A DNA stretch of 64,000 nucleotides from Candidatus Cryptobacteroides faecavium. GTDB lineage: Bacteria > Bacteroidota > Bacteroidia > Bacteroidales > UBA932. Position numbers and translations under genes: made by a program. Positions 31,537 through 40,898 of this stretch are shown piece after piece. Every line of letters begins with the position of its first letter. The stretch's first letter is position 1. The notes under the pieces are model-generated. The model ran no database searches and was not told the DNA's origin. It worked only from the letters and a program-made list of their open reading frames with translations. The DNA lies in the NCBI GenBank assembly GCA_017694995.1, contig JADIMB010000001.1, positions 1-64,000 of the forward strand, in the 5' to 3' direction.

Positions 31537-32814
31537 ATGCGCACGATACTGCTTGTCACACTTCTTTTGTCACTGTCCGCCACTGACATGTCCGCATGCA
31601 CCGCGGCTGTCATATCAGGGAGGGCTACACCGGATGGCAGGCCGCTTCTGTGGAAGCACAGGGACACCGGTGTGGCGGACAACAGGCTTGAGCATTTCAC
31701 AGGCCCAAGGTTCAGTTTCACCGGCCTTGTGAATGCCGGAGGCAATATCGCCCCGAGTGCCTCCCCGTCCGACAGGGAAGTATGGATAGGGGCCAACACT
31801 GCCGGGTTCTCCATCATGAACACCGCCTCCTATAATATAAAGGATGACGATGTGCCTTCCTCCATGATGGACAGGGAGGGGATACTTATATACAGGGCTC
31901 TCGGGATATGCGGCACGATAGCCGATTTCGAGAATTACCTTGACACTCTTTCCCGTCCTTTGGGGGTGGAGGCCAATTTCGGTGTGATAGACGCTTCAGG
32001 CGGCGCTGCGGTATATGAGGTGAACAACACTTCTTACGTGAAGTATGATGTGGATGACCCTGCCGTTGCCCCTGGAGGATACCTTGTGTTCACGAATTTC
32101 TCTTTCTCCGGCAGGGAAGAGGACGTAAAAGGCTACGAGAGGTACCTTACGGCGTCGGCGATATTCGGCCGTGCGCATGAGGAAGGAGTACCGTTCACCC
32201 CGGGGTTCATCACAGATTCCCTTTCCCGTTCTTTCCGGCACGAGTTCATGGGGATTGACTACGGGGCAGATTTCCGCAGGATGCTGCAAGAGGGGCTGTG
32301 CGGGGGAATAGTCCCTGACCAGGACTTCATTCCCAGACGGAGCACGTCAGCCTCAGTGGTGGTGCACGGCGTGGCGGAAGGGGAGACCGCCGGGCATGCA
32401 GTGATGTGGACGTTGCTCGGGTATCCTCTGTGCAGTGTCTCTGTGCCTGTCCCTGTATCGTGCCACGACCACATACCTTCTTATATGAAGAGCTCGGACA
32501 GGTCTCCATGTTCCGGACTGTGTGATATGGCTCTCCGCCTCAAGGAAAGGTATGTCTTCAGGTTCAGGCTAAGCAACGGAAGCGACTACCTTGACCTTGA
32601 AAACGTGCTTTCCGGAAAGGAAGGCAGGCCGTCCCTCCTGTCCTGCTGCCGTGAGACCGAAAAGAAGATAAGAGAGGATTTCTGCATGCTTTACAGATCC
32701 TATCTGTCGGGCGGTATCACGTATGAGGAATATCTTTCCGGATATGACAGCATCTCAGCCCGATTTTTCGAAGCATACATGGAAAGCATGAGTGATTATT
32801 TGTATGAATCCTAA
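31537..32814 (+). CDS. C45-like/choloylglycine-hydrolase-type Ntn hydrolase, secreted
   Basis: Signal peptide then CTAAVISGRATPDGRPLLWKHRD with candidate N-terminal nucleophile Cys. Confidence 0.75.
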   Translation: MRTILLVTLLLSLSATDMSACTAAVISGRATPDGRPLLWKHRDTGVADNRLEHFTGPRFSFTGLVNAGGNIAPSASPSDREVWIGANTAGFSIMNTASYNIKDDDVPSSMMDREGILIYRALGICGTIADFENYLDTLSRPLGVEANFGVIDASGGAAVYEVNNTSYVKYDVDDPAVAPGGYLVFTNFSFSGREEDVKGYERYLTASAIFGRAHEEGVPFTPGFITDSLSRSFRHEFMGIDYGADFRRMLQEGLCGGIVPDQDFIPRRSTSASVVVHGVAEGETAGHAVMWTLLGYPLCSVSVPVPVSCHDHIPSYMKSSDRSPCSGLCDMALRLKERYVFRFRLSNGSDYLDLENVLSGKEGRPSLLSCCRETEKKIREDFCMLYRSYLSGGITYEEYLSGYDSISARFFEAYMESMSDYLYES

Positions 32815-32879
32815 CTTTTAATTGCTCATTTGCTTAAAAATCACTAAACTTGCGCAGAAATTTCATTAAACATCATAAA

Positions 32880-34826
32880 ATGGCCGAAAAATTAATTTCT
32901 AAGATTCCTGAGGGTCCTTTGTCTGAGAAATGGACAAAGCATAAGTCTCAGATCCGTGTTGTCAATCCAGGCAACAAGAGGAAACTCGAAATCATTGTCG
33001 TCGGAACCGGACTCGGAGGAGCGTCTGCAGCTGCTACACTGGGTCAGCTCGGTTATAATGTGAAGGTCTTCTGCATAAGCGATTCTCCTCGCCGCGCACA
33101 CTCGATCGCCGCACAGGGAGGTATCAACGCCGCGAAGAACTACCAGAATGACAATGATTCTGTCTACCGTCTTTTCTACGAGACCATCAAAGGTGGGGAC
33201 TACCGCAGCCGTGAGGCAAACGTATACCGTCTTGCCGAAGTGAGCAATAACATCATCGACCAGTGTGTCGCTCAGGGCGTTCCTTTCGCAAGGGAATACG
33301 GCGGACTTCTTGCCAACAGGTCTTTCGGCGGAGCCCAGGTAAGCCGTACATTCTATGCCAGGGGCCAGACCGGACAGCAGCTTCTGCTCGGCGCATACGC
33401 TGCCATGAACCGCCAGATAGCCCTCGGTACAGTAAAGAGCTACCCGCGTCATGAGATGCTTGATGTGGTGCTCATAAACGGGGAGGCGAAAGGCATCATA
33501 GCAAGGAATCTAGTAACAGGTGAAATTGAAAGATTCGGCGCACATGCAGTGGTAATCGCTACCGGAGGATACGGAAATACCTATTTCCTCTCCACCAACG
33601 CGATGAACAGCAACGGCTCCGCAGCATGGCAGTGCTACAAGAAAGGGGCGTTCTTCGCCAACCCTTGCTTCGCGCAGATCCATCCTACATGTATCCCTGT
33701 ACACGGCGACCAGCAGTCCAAGCTGACCCTCATGTCAGAGTCACTGCGTAACGACGGACGTATCTGGGTGCCTAAGAAGAAGGAGGATGTGGAGAGGCTC
33801 CGCAAGAAACAGATAAAGCCTTCACAGATTGCAGAGGAGGACAGGGACTACTATCTCGAGCGCCGCTACCCTGCATTCGGTAACCTCGTCCCTCGTGACG
33901 TGGCCTCACGTGCCGCAAAGGAAAGGTGCGATGCCGGATTCGGCGTGAACGAGACAGGCCTTGCAGTCTTCCTTGACTTCGCTACCGCGATAGAGAGACT
34001 GGGTGTGGACAAGATCCGTGAAAGGTACGGGAACCTCTTCCAGATGTACCAGAAAATCACGGATACGGATCCTTACAAGGAGCCAATGATGATTTATCCG
34101 GCCATCCACTATACAATGGGAGGACTGTGGGTAGACTACAACCTCCAGACCACTATCCCTGGACTTTATGCTATCGGAGAGGCCAACTTCAGCGACCACG
34201 GAGGAAACCGTCTCGGAGCATCCGCCCTCATGCAGGGACTTGCTGACGGATATTTCATCCTTCCGTACACGATAGGTGACTATCTTGCCACCCAGTTCAA
34301 GAATCCTAAGACAGATACCAATGCACCTGAATTCGAGGCTGCAGAGAAAGCTGTAAAGGCAAAGATAGACAAGCTCCTTTCAATCAAGGGAAAGCATACT
34401 GTCGACGAGATCCACAAGAAACTCGGCCATATCATGTGGGAGTATGTCGGGATGGCACGCAACGAGGCAGGTCTGAAGAAGGCCATCGAGCTTATCCAGG
34501 CACTCCGCAAGGAATTCTGGTCAGATGTTTATGTAGCCGGTGACAAGGACAATTTCAACCAGGAGCTCGAGAAGGCGCTGCGCCTTGCTGACTTCCTTGA
34601 AATAGGCGAGCTTATGGCACGTGACGCCCTTCATCGCCGCGAGTCCTGCGGAGGACATTTCCGCGAGGAGATGCAGACCGAGGACGGTGAGACCAAGCGT
34701 GATGACGAGCACTTCATGTATGTCGGCGCATGGGAGTACAAGGGCGATGATGTAGAGCCTGAGCTCCACAAGGAGCCTCTTGTATACGAGAATATCAAGA
34801 TAGCTACCAGAAACTATAAAGACTAA
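32880..34826 (+). CDS. sdhA: Fumarate reductase/succinate dehydrogenase flavoprotein subunit
   Basis: [50 protein letters not shown]; start at MAEKLISK. Confidence 0.95.
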   Translation: MAEKLISKIPEGPLSEKWTKHKSQIRVVNPGNKRKLEIIVVGTGLGGASAAATLGQLGYNVKVFCISDSPRRAHSIAAQGGINAAKNYQNDNDSVYRLFYETIKGGDYRSREANVYRLAEVSNNIIDQCVAQGVPFAREYGGLLANRSFGGAQVSRTFYARGQTGQQLLLGAYAAMNRQIALGTVKSYPRHEMLDVVLINGEAKGIIARNLVTGEIERFGAHAVVIATGGYGNTYFLSTNAMNSNGSAAWQCYKKGAFFANPCFAQIHPTCIPVHGDQQSKLTLMSESLRNDGRIWVPKKKEDVERLRKKQIKPSQIAEEDRDYYLERRYPAFGNLVPRDVASRAAKERCDAGFGVNETGLAVFLDFATAIERLGVDKIRERYGNLFQMYQKITDTDPYKEPMMIYPAIHYTMGGLWVDYNLQTTIPGLYAIGEANFSDHGGNRLGASALMQGLADGYFILPYTIGDYLATQFKNPKTDTNAPEFEAAEKAVKAKIDKLLSIKGKHTVDEIHKKLGHIMWEYVGMARNEAGLKKAIELIQALRKEFWSDVYVAGDKDNFNQELEKALRLADFLEIGELMARDALHRRESCGGHFREEMQTEDGETKRDDEHFMYVGAWEYKGDDVEPELHKEPLVYENIKIATRNYKD

Positions 34827-34831
34827 TTGAA

Positions 34832-35611
34832 ATGGATTTGACTTTGAAAGTATGGCGCCAGAAAAACGCCAAGACAAAAGGACATTTTGAGACCTATCAG
34901 GTCAAGAATATATCTCCTGACAGCTCCTTTCTCGAGATGCTCGACATCCTGAACGAGCAGCTCATACATGAAGGGATGGATCCGGTAGCTGTTGAGAGAG
35001 GCTGCCAGAGCAGCGGCCCTGTATCTTTCGACCATGACTGCCGTGAAGGTATCTGCGGTGCGTGCTCTCTTTACATCAACGGAAGGGCCCATGGACCTGA
35101 TGACGAGGTGACCACCTGCCAGCTGCACATGCGCAAGTTCAAGGACGGTGACACTATCACCATCGAGCCGTGGAGAAGCAACGTCTTCCCTGTGATCAAG
35201 GACCTGGTCGTAGACCGCAAGGCATTCGACAAGATCATGCAGGCCGGCGGCTTCATCTCGGTGAATACCGGCGGAGTCCCTGACGGCAATGTGATTCCTA
35301 TCTCCCATGAGATTGCCGAGGAGAGCATGGACGGTGCAGCATGTATCGGCTGCGGTGCCTGTGTAGCCACCTGCAAGAACGGTTCTGCTATGCTTTTCGT
35401 AGCCGCACGTGTAAGCTCACTCGCGCTTCTTCCTCAGGGCAAGGTTGAGACCGCCAAGAGGGCCAAGGCTATGATCGCCAAGATGGACGAGCTCGGCTTC
35501 GGTGCCTGCACCAACACCCGTGCCTGCGAGATGGAGTGCCCTAAGCATGTGACTATCTCCCATATCGCACGTCTTAACAGGGAGTTCCTCAAGGCTAAGT
35601 TCAAGGATTAG
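34832..35611 (+). CDS. sdhB: Fumarate reductase/succinate dehydrogenase iron-sulfur subunit
   Basis: [56 protein letters not shown]. Confidence 0.95.
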   Translation: MDLTLKVWRQKNAKTKGHFETYQVKNISPDSSFLEMLDILNEQLIHEGMDPVAVERGCQSSGPVSFDHDCREGICGACSLYINGRAHGPDDEVTTCQLHMRKFKDGDTITIEPWRSNVFPVIKDLVVDRKAFDKIMQAGGFISVNTGGVPDGNVIPISHEIAEESMDGAACIGCGACVATCKNGSAMLFVAARVSSLALLPQGKVETAKRAKAMIAKMDELGFGACTNTRACEMECPKHVTISHIARLNREFLKAKFKD

Positions 35612-35630
35612 TTTTTCACTTTTCAATATT

Positions 35631-35662
35631 GAAAAGCCGGCTTTCCATGCCGGCTTTTCTTT
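35631..35662 (+). terminator. sdhB intrinsic terminator
   Basis: GAAAAGCCGGC-tttccat-GCCGGCTTTTC followed by a short T-rich tail. Confidence 0.9.
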
Positions 35663-37288
35663 GTATGCTCGGCATGAGTATCAGCTAACGGGTGCAAGTC
35701 CCTAATGAGCCCTGATAGCGGGAATCATACAGCCCAAAGCAAGGGTGTCCATCGCGAGGTGGAATCTGAAAGAAGCTGGCGGCAAACATCTGGTCTGACG
35801 GACAGAAACTTCATATGAATCGGACTTCCGGCAGATAAATAGGACGGCATCCGAAGGGTATTCCGGAGTGCAGACCTTTATGGAGATAGCGGATGATAAA
35901 CTTGTGGAAGTGCAATCTGAAGGGAACAATCTGATGGAGCTCATCCTGAGTCCGCATAACCTGAACGCGGCATACCGTCAAGTCATGAGGAACGGAGGGG
36001 CAGGAGGTGCCGATAAGATGGAGACGAGCGAACTGTTGCCATACCTTAAACTCCACAGAGACGAATTGATAGGGAAACTACGCGACGGGAAGTACCGGCC
36101 GAATCCGGTGAAGAGGGTAGAAATCCCGAAGGACAACGGAAAGACACGCCCGTTGGGAATACCCACGGTAGTAGACCGTCTAGTACAACAGTCCGTCAGC
36201 CAAGTTCTGATACCGCTTTACGAACCACAGTTCAGTGACAACAGCTATGGCTTCCGTCCACATCGCAGTGCCCAAGATGCATTGCACAGGGTTCAGGAGT
36301 ATGCAGACCAAGGATACCGCTACTGTATCGGACTTGACCTGGAGAAGTCCTTCGACAGAGTGAACCACAGCAAGCTGATAGAGGTACTGTCCCGGACCGT
36401 GAAAGACGGGAGGGTGGTGTCACTGATACACAAATACCTCAATGCAGGAGTAATAGTGTCACATAATTACGAGGAAACGACAGAGGGCGTACCGCAAGGA
36501 GGCCCGTTGAGTCCCATATTGAGCAACATCCTGCTCAACGAGCTGGACAAGGAGCTGGAGCGTAGAGGACACCCGTTTGTGCGCTATGCAGACGACTGCA
36601 TGATACTTGTGAAAAGTCTACGGGCCACGGAGCGTGTCCGAGACAGTATCTCGGAGTTCATAGAAAAGAAACTGTTCCTGAAGGTAAACAAGGAGAAGAC
36701 GGAAGTCGGTTCAATAGTAGGCAAGAAATATCTTGGCTATACGTTCTACTGAAGGAAAGACAGTAAATGTGGACTCTGCCTACACAGGAAGAGCCAATCC
36801 AAGTTCCTGAGAACAATCAAGCAGATGACGAGCCGAAGCAATGGGAAAGGCTATGCATGGATGAAATTACACCTAACCCGTTACATCCGAGGCTGGCTGA
36901 CATATTACCGCTATGCCGATATGAAGACCTTTATCATATCAGCAAACAAGTGGTATAACCGCAGACTACGGATGTATATATGGAAGAGATGGAAACGCAT
37001 CCGAACCCGTTTGGCAAACCTACAGAAATGCGGCATTCCCAAAAGACAAGCCTGGCAATGGGCGAATACCCGCAAGGGATACTGGCGAATATCCAAAAGT
37101 GGGATATTGACACGTTCCATTACCAACGAACGGCTGATATCGGCAGGGTATCCGTCAATCCTGAATCTTTACATCAAATTGCATCGCAGTTAAGAGAACC
37201 GCCGTATGCCGAACGGCACGTACGGTGGTGTGAGAGGTCGGAAAACGAAAGTAGGAAGAAAACTACTTCGTTTTCCTCCTACTCGATT
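35663..37288 (+). mobile_element. Group II intron (IIC-like placement directly after a terminator; ends approximate)
   Basis: Structured 5' RNA domain before the RT ORF; RT ORF with YADD; domain V-like GAGAACCGCCGTATGCCGAACGGCACGTACGGTGGTGTGAGAGG at 37194-37238; domain VI-like hairpin 37240-37276. Confidence 0.85.
35868..37193 (+). pseudogene. Group II intron reverse transcriptase/maturase, interrupted by one in-frame TGA at 36750-36752
   Basis: ORF 35868-36752 ends KKYLGYTFY*; the same frame continues RKDSKCGLCLHRKSQSKF...GYAWMKLHLTRYIRGWLTYYRYADMK... (maturase X-like) to 37193. Confidence 0.85.
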
Positions 37289-37314
37289 TATCTTGTGGAA
37301 AAAATAAGAGAGAA

Positions 37315-38529
37315 ATGACAAGTGTAAAACTAATGCTGAACAAGGACAGGGCGCACAGAGACGGTACCTATCCTGTTGTATTCCAGATTATCCATTGCCG
37401 CAAGAAAAAACTCGTGTACACGCCCTACAGCCTTTACAGGGAAGAATTCAACGAGAATACAGGTAAGGTATTTTACGTATCTTCATCTGTGCGTCCCAGA
37501 AAAGAAGTTGATTTTATTAACAATTCCCTTTCGGAACAATTTGAAAAAATAAGGAAAGTGATTTCCCGCATAGGCAAGGACGGGGAATATTCCGTATGCG
37601 ACATAGTCTCGAGATTCAGGGATTGTAAGGGATATACTGATATATTATCATATTTCAGGCTGAAAATGGATATTAAGAGGCAAAACGGATGTTTCGGCAC
37701 AGCGTCTGCCCTGAAAAGCACTATGCTCTCACTTTCTTCCTATATAGGCGGAGACAGAGTAAGCATAAACAGAATTGACACCGCCTTTGTAAAGGGATAT
37801 GAGGAATATCTCATGAGAAGGGGAATAAGCAGGAACACGATATGCTATTATATGAGGAATTTCCGCTCTGTATACAACAGTGCAGTGATGGAAGGCTGTG
37901 TGCCGGATACCGTTTCACCTTTCCAGTATATATCCTCCAGTCCTTGTGTGACATTGAAACGTGCCATAAATGAAGACTCGTTGAGAAGGCTTCTCGAAGC
38001 AGACTTTTCCGATGACTTGCACCTTGATATGGCAAGAGATCTTTTCATGTTCAGTTTTTTCAGCAGGGGGATGCCGTTTGTAGACGTGATATTCCTGAAA
38101 AAAAGCAATATTTCAGATGGTGTAATCACCTACCGGAGACACAAGACAGGACAGAAGCTCCAGGTATCTGTCACTCCTTACATATCCATGCTGATAGACA
38201 AATACAGAAATCCTTCGGAATATGTCTTTCCGATTCTTGAAGGTACCTCACCTTCGGAGTTGCACGTCTCCTACAGGCTGGCTCTCGAGCGTACTAACAG
38301 GAATCTCAAGAATGTAGCTTCCAGATGCGGAATTACTCTGTCCCTTACTACATACATGGCCCGTCACAGCTGGGCTACACGTGCTAGGAATCTGGGTATA
38401 CCGCTTCCGGTGATAAGTGAAAGTCTTGGCCATACATCCGAGAAGACCACCAGGATATACCTCAAGGAGCTAGACCGCAGGATTCTTGATGAAGCCAATG
38501 CTATGGTATCGGACTTAAGAAGTATATAA
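37315..38529 (+). CDS. Tyrosine-type site-specific recombinase/integrase
   Basis: SAM-like N-terminal domain; catalytic motifs FSFFSRGMPF, YMARHSWATRAR, LGHTSEKTTRIYL. Confidence 0.93.
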   Translation: MTSVKLMLNKDRAHRDGTYPVVFQIIHCRKKKLVYTPYSLYREEFNENTGKVFYVSSSVRPRKEVDFINNSLSEQFEKIRKVISRIGKDGEYSVCDIVSRFRDCKGYTDILSYFRLKMDIKRQNGCFGTASALKSTMLSLSSYIGGDRVSINRIDTAFVKGYEEYLMRRGISRNTICYYMRNFRSVYNSAVMEGCVPDTVSPFQYISSSPCVTLKRAINEDSLRRLLEADFSDDLHLDMARDLFMFSFFSRGMPFVDVIFLKKSNISDGVITYRRHKTGQKLQVSVTPYISMLIDKYRNPSEYVFPILEGTSPSELHVSYRLALERTNRNLKNVASRCGITLSLTTYMARHSWATRARNLGIPLPVISESLGHTSEKTTRIYLKELDRRILDEANAMVSDLRSI

Positions 38530-38565
38530 AAGTAAGTAAAACTCAATATTTTAAAAAAAACTTCC

Positions 38566-38573
38566 TATATTTG
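38566..38573 (+). promoter_or_regulatory. -7 element TATATTTG outside the left inverted repeat, pointing into the segment
   Basis: TATATTTG matches TAnnTTTG; no clear -33 TTTG. Confidence 0.5.
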
Positions 38574-38578
38574 ATACT

Positions 38579-38598
38579 GCTCTATCGTGGATAGAGCG
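38579..38598 (+). repeat. Left inverted repeat of the candidate invertible segment
   Basis: GCTCTAT-CGTGG-ATAGAGC plus G; 7-bp arms around an asymmetric 5-bp core. Confidence 0.9.
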
Positions 38599-38791
38599 CA
38601 TATAAGTATTTATTGTTTCACAAAAATCTGTGAACCAGGTAAGTGTGTAGTATTTAACAACAATATCATGTTTCAGCAGCATCATTTTACTCAATATTAA
38701 GCACTCAATATCCTGCTGCGCCATATGTTGAACTGGTCCGTGCTGAAACAGCCATGAAACTTTCTGTTCACCGATATGGAAAAAATTTGAT

Positions 38792-39718
38792 ATGTTTACT
38801 TCTGAACATGATCTGAAAAAGGGTGAATGCCCTGTACTGATCAATGCCAACGAACACTGGACATGTATGAATTACAGAGCGGATGTTGGCACCGGATTCA
38901 GGATAATGGAGGCAGGTCCGGGCAGGATTGTCACCATAGAGCCTGACGGTTATTTCCATCTGTTGTTTTTCAAGACAGGGGAATGCAGGTCTGAAAGCAT
39001 GAGATTCTCCAGAAGAATCTATTTTCCAGGACAGATGCTACTTCTGCCCAGGAACTATCTTTTCAAGGCGACAGCCGTCTCGGATATGAAAATAGTGGAC
39101 ATGTCTTTTGACAAACTCCTGAACAGATGTGACAAGCTGCAGCTGGAAATGCTTGTCCCCATATGCAAGAGTATCGAATATGCAGTACAGCCTGTGACAA
39201 TGAAAAAGCAGATCATCGATTTCCTGAATCTGATTACAGAATGTATCGAATCAGGACTAGGATGCGCCCATTACCATGTGCTGAAACATCAGGAACTGAT
39301 GCTATATATCAAAGCATACTATACAAAAGAGGAAATCGCAACTCTCTTTTATCCTGTGATAATGACGCAATCTGATTTCAAAGAGATTATATACAGCCAT
39401 CCAAACATCTATTCGGTAAATGAAATGGCGGACGCGGCAAATATGAACAGGACAACATTCCTGAGAAGATTCAAGGAGGAATTCGGAGAAACCGCGGGTG
39501 TATGGATAAAGAAAAGACTTTGCCAGAATATACTGTATGAATGTTCAAATACAAAAAACACTATAAAAGATATAGTATACATATTCAATTTCTCTTCACA
39601 GAGCTCATTCAACAGATTCTGCAGAAGATATTTCAGGTGCACTCCGGGGGAACTTGTCACAAGGGTACGCGAAGGGCTGGTTATAAGAGAATACGAATCA
39701 TGTATGGAGGAAAAATGA
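38792..39718 (+). CDS. AraC-family transcriptional regulator
   Basis: C-terminal NEMADAANMNRTTFLRRFKEEFGETAGVWIKKRL...IKDIVYIFNFSSQSSFNRFCRRYFRCTPGE double HTH. Confidence 0.92.
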   Translation: MFTSEHDLKKGECPVLINANEHWTCMNYRADVGTGFRIMEAGPGRIVTIEPDGYFHLLFFKTGECRSESMRFSRRIYFPGQMLLLPRNYLFKATAVSDMKIVDMSFDKLLNRCDKLQLEMLVPICKSIEYAVQPVTMKKQIIDFLNLITECIESGLGCAHYHVLKHQELMLYIKAYYTKEEIATLFYPVIMTQSDFKEIIYSHPNIYSVNEMADAANMNRTTFLRRFKEEFGETAGVWIKKRLCQNILYECSNTKNTIKDIVYIFNFSSQSSFNRFCRRYFRCTPGELVTRVREGLVIREYESCMEEK

Positions 39719-39735
39719 AAAGGAGGAGAAAATCA

Positions 39736-39755
39736 CGCTCTATCCACGATAGAGC
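39736..39755 (-). repeat. Right inverted repeat of the candidate invertible segment
   Basis: CGCTCTATCCACGATAGAGC, exact reverse complement of 38579-38598. Confidence 0.9.
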
Positions 39756-39794
39756 CTGACGGGTTTTGTCTGACTTGTGGAGGTCATGCAATGA

Positions 39795-39830
39795 AAGAGG
39801 GAGTCCCGGACTTTTCCGGAGCTCCCTCTT
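39795..39830. terminator. Terminator-like hairpin between the invertible segment and the convergent fimbrial operon
   Basis: AAGAGGGAGTCCCGGA-cttt-TCCGGAGCTCCCTCTT, nearly perfect. Confidence 0.8.
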
Positions 39831-39954
39831 ATTCTGGAAACAATCCATACTGCAGGTCAGAGTCAGTTCCAGGCCAGACAATTTATGGTGTGTTTATGTG
39901 TAAAATGTGTATTTTGCAAAGCAAACATCGAACAGTCAGTCCACAGCACTGTCC

Positions 39955-40884
39955 TCAGTCATGGAAGTTTCCAGAAATATACTGTTCGGCTTCTTCGGCA
40001 GAGACATCCTTAAGTACTACTTTCATGGACCTGTCCAGGAGATAGATGGTGGGCGTCGCCCTTATTACATACTCTCTGCTTTCGTACAATCCGGGGGAAT
40101 GTATCACTGTCCATCCGCCCGGAAGCTCAGGTAGATGCTTTTCCCACATGATGGTGTCCTTTCCGGGGTATACGGCAAGAATGCCGAGTTTGTGTTCATT
40201 CACCGCGTCTCCTATCGCTTCTGAGCCGGAAATGTATTTTTCCACTCTTTCACATTCCGGACATCCGGGTTCATAGAAAATCAGCAGTACAGCTTTTCCG
40301 GACATGCTGTACAGGCGGAATGATTCTGTTTCACTGTCTGGAAGATACCCTGAAATGTCGGATGCCGGTGTACCCGGGCGGTTCTTCAAAGCGGATTCAA
40401 GCTGCCATACGGGCCTGATCCTGTACTCTTCCGGTATATCCGGAAGCCCAAGGAAACTTTGCAGGCAAGCTATCCAGATATTTTCATTGCGGTAAGGGGA
40501 GTTGGGGTCATCGAAATAGGTTTCAGCCAATTCTTCTATGCGCAACAGCATGTCTAGTCTGGATGAAGCTTTCCTGAACATAATGGAAGCAGGTCTTGAT
40601 ATATCACCGGAAGGAAGCCTGAGCATGATCCAGCTCCATGTAGCGAATGCCTGCTCCAGTGAAGCGGAATCCGTGAGCCATGCTTCATCATCCATATCCA
40701 CGCTGTCCCAGTAATGTTCAGTTATCCACTTTATTTTCTGATTACCGGCCAGAGAATCAGGTGGAGAAGGAAGTTCCACCTGTCTTCTGACCTGCTGAGG
40801 CCCTGCAGCACAGGCCCCAGCATTGAAAATAAACAAAAGGTTTAAAGCGAGTATGATATGTATGGCCGTCATTTTTATGTGCAT
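39955..40884 (-). CDS. DUF5106/thioredoxin-like protein, last gene of the fimbrial operon
   Basis: Signal peptide; HYWDSVDMDDEAW; LIFYEPGCPECERVE CxxC; paralogue of 10963-11943. Confidence 0.7.
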   Translation of the reverse strand: MHIKMTAIHIILALNLLFIFNAGACAAGPQQVRRQVELPSPPDSLAGNQKIKWITEHYWDSVDMDDEAWLTDSASLEQAFATWSWIMLRLPSGDISRPASIMFRKASSRLDMLLRIEELAETYFDDPNSPYRNENIWIACLQSFLGLPDIPEEYRIRPVWQLESALKNRPGTPASDISGYLPDSETESFRLYSMSGKAVLLIFYEPGCPECERVEKYISGSEAIGDAVNEHKLGILAVYPGKDTIMWEKHLPELPGGWTVIHSPGLYESREYVIRATPTIYLLDRSMKVVLKDVSAEEAEQYISGNFHD

Positions 40885-40898
40885 ATTCAGTTAATGTC

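Larger units (their letters stand above)
38579..39755. other. Candidate invertible DNA segment carrying a complete AraC-family regulator gene
   Basis: Perfect 20-bp inverted repeats GCTCTATCGTGGATAGAGCG (38579-38598) and CGCTCTATCCACGATAGAGC (39736-39755), adjacent to a tyrosine recombinase. Confidence 0.85.

Noticed and set aside
36750-36752. TGA as selenocysteine or programmed recoding in the intron RT
   Set aside because: Not at a catalytic Cys position and no SECIS evidence; a nonsense mutation is simpler, though read-through is untested.
36767-36958. Separate small gene downstream of the RT ORF
   Set aside because: Different frame from the continuing maturase domain, which explains this region.
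35663-37288. Retron or DGR reverse transcriptase
   Set aside because: The RT is followed by a maturase-like X region and group II domain V/VI-like RNA; no template/variable repeat pair was seen.
37315-39755. Integrated conjugative element or prophage
   Set aside because: No mobilisation, phage structural or replication genes and no tRNA attachment site; the recombinase is better explained by the adjacent inverted repeats.
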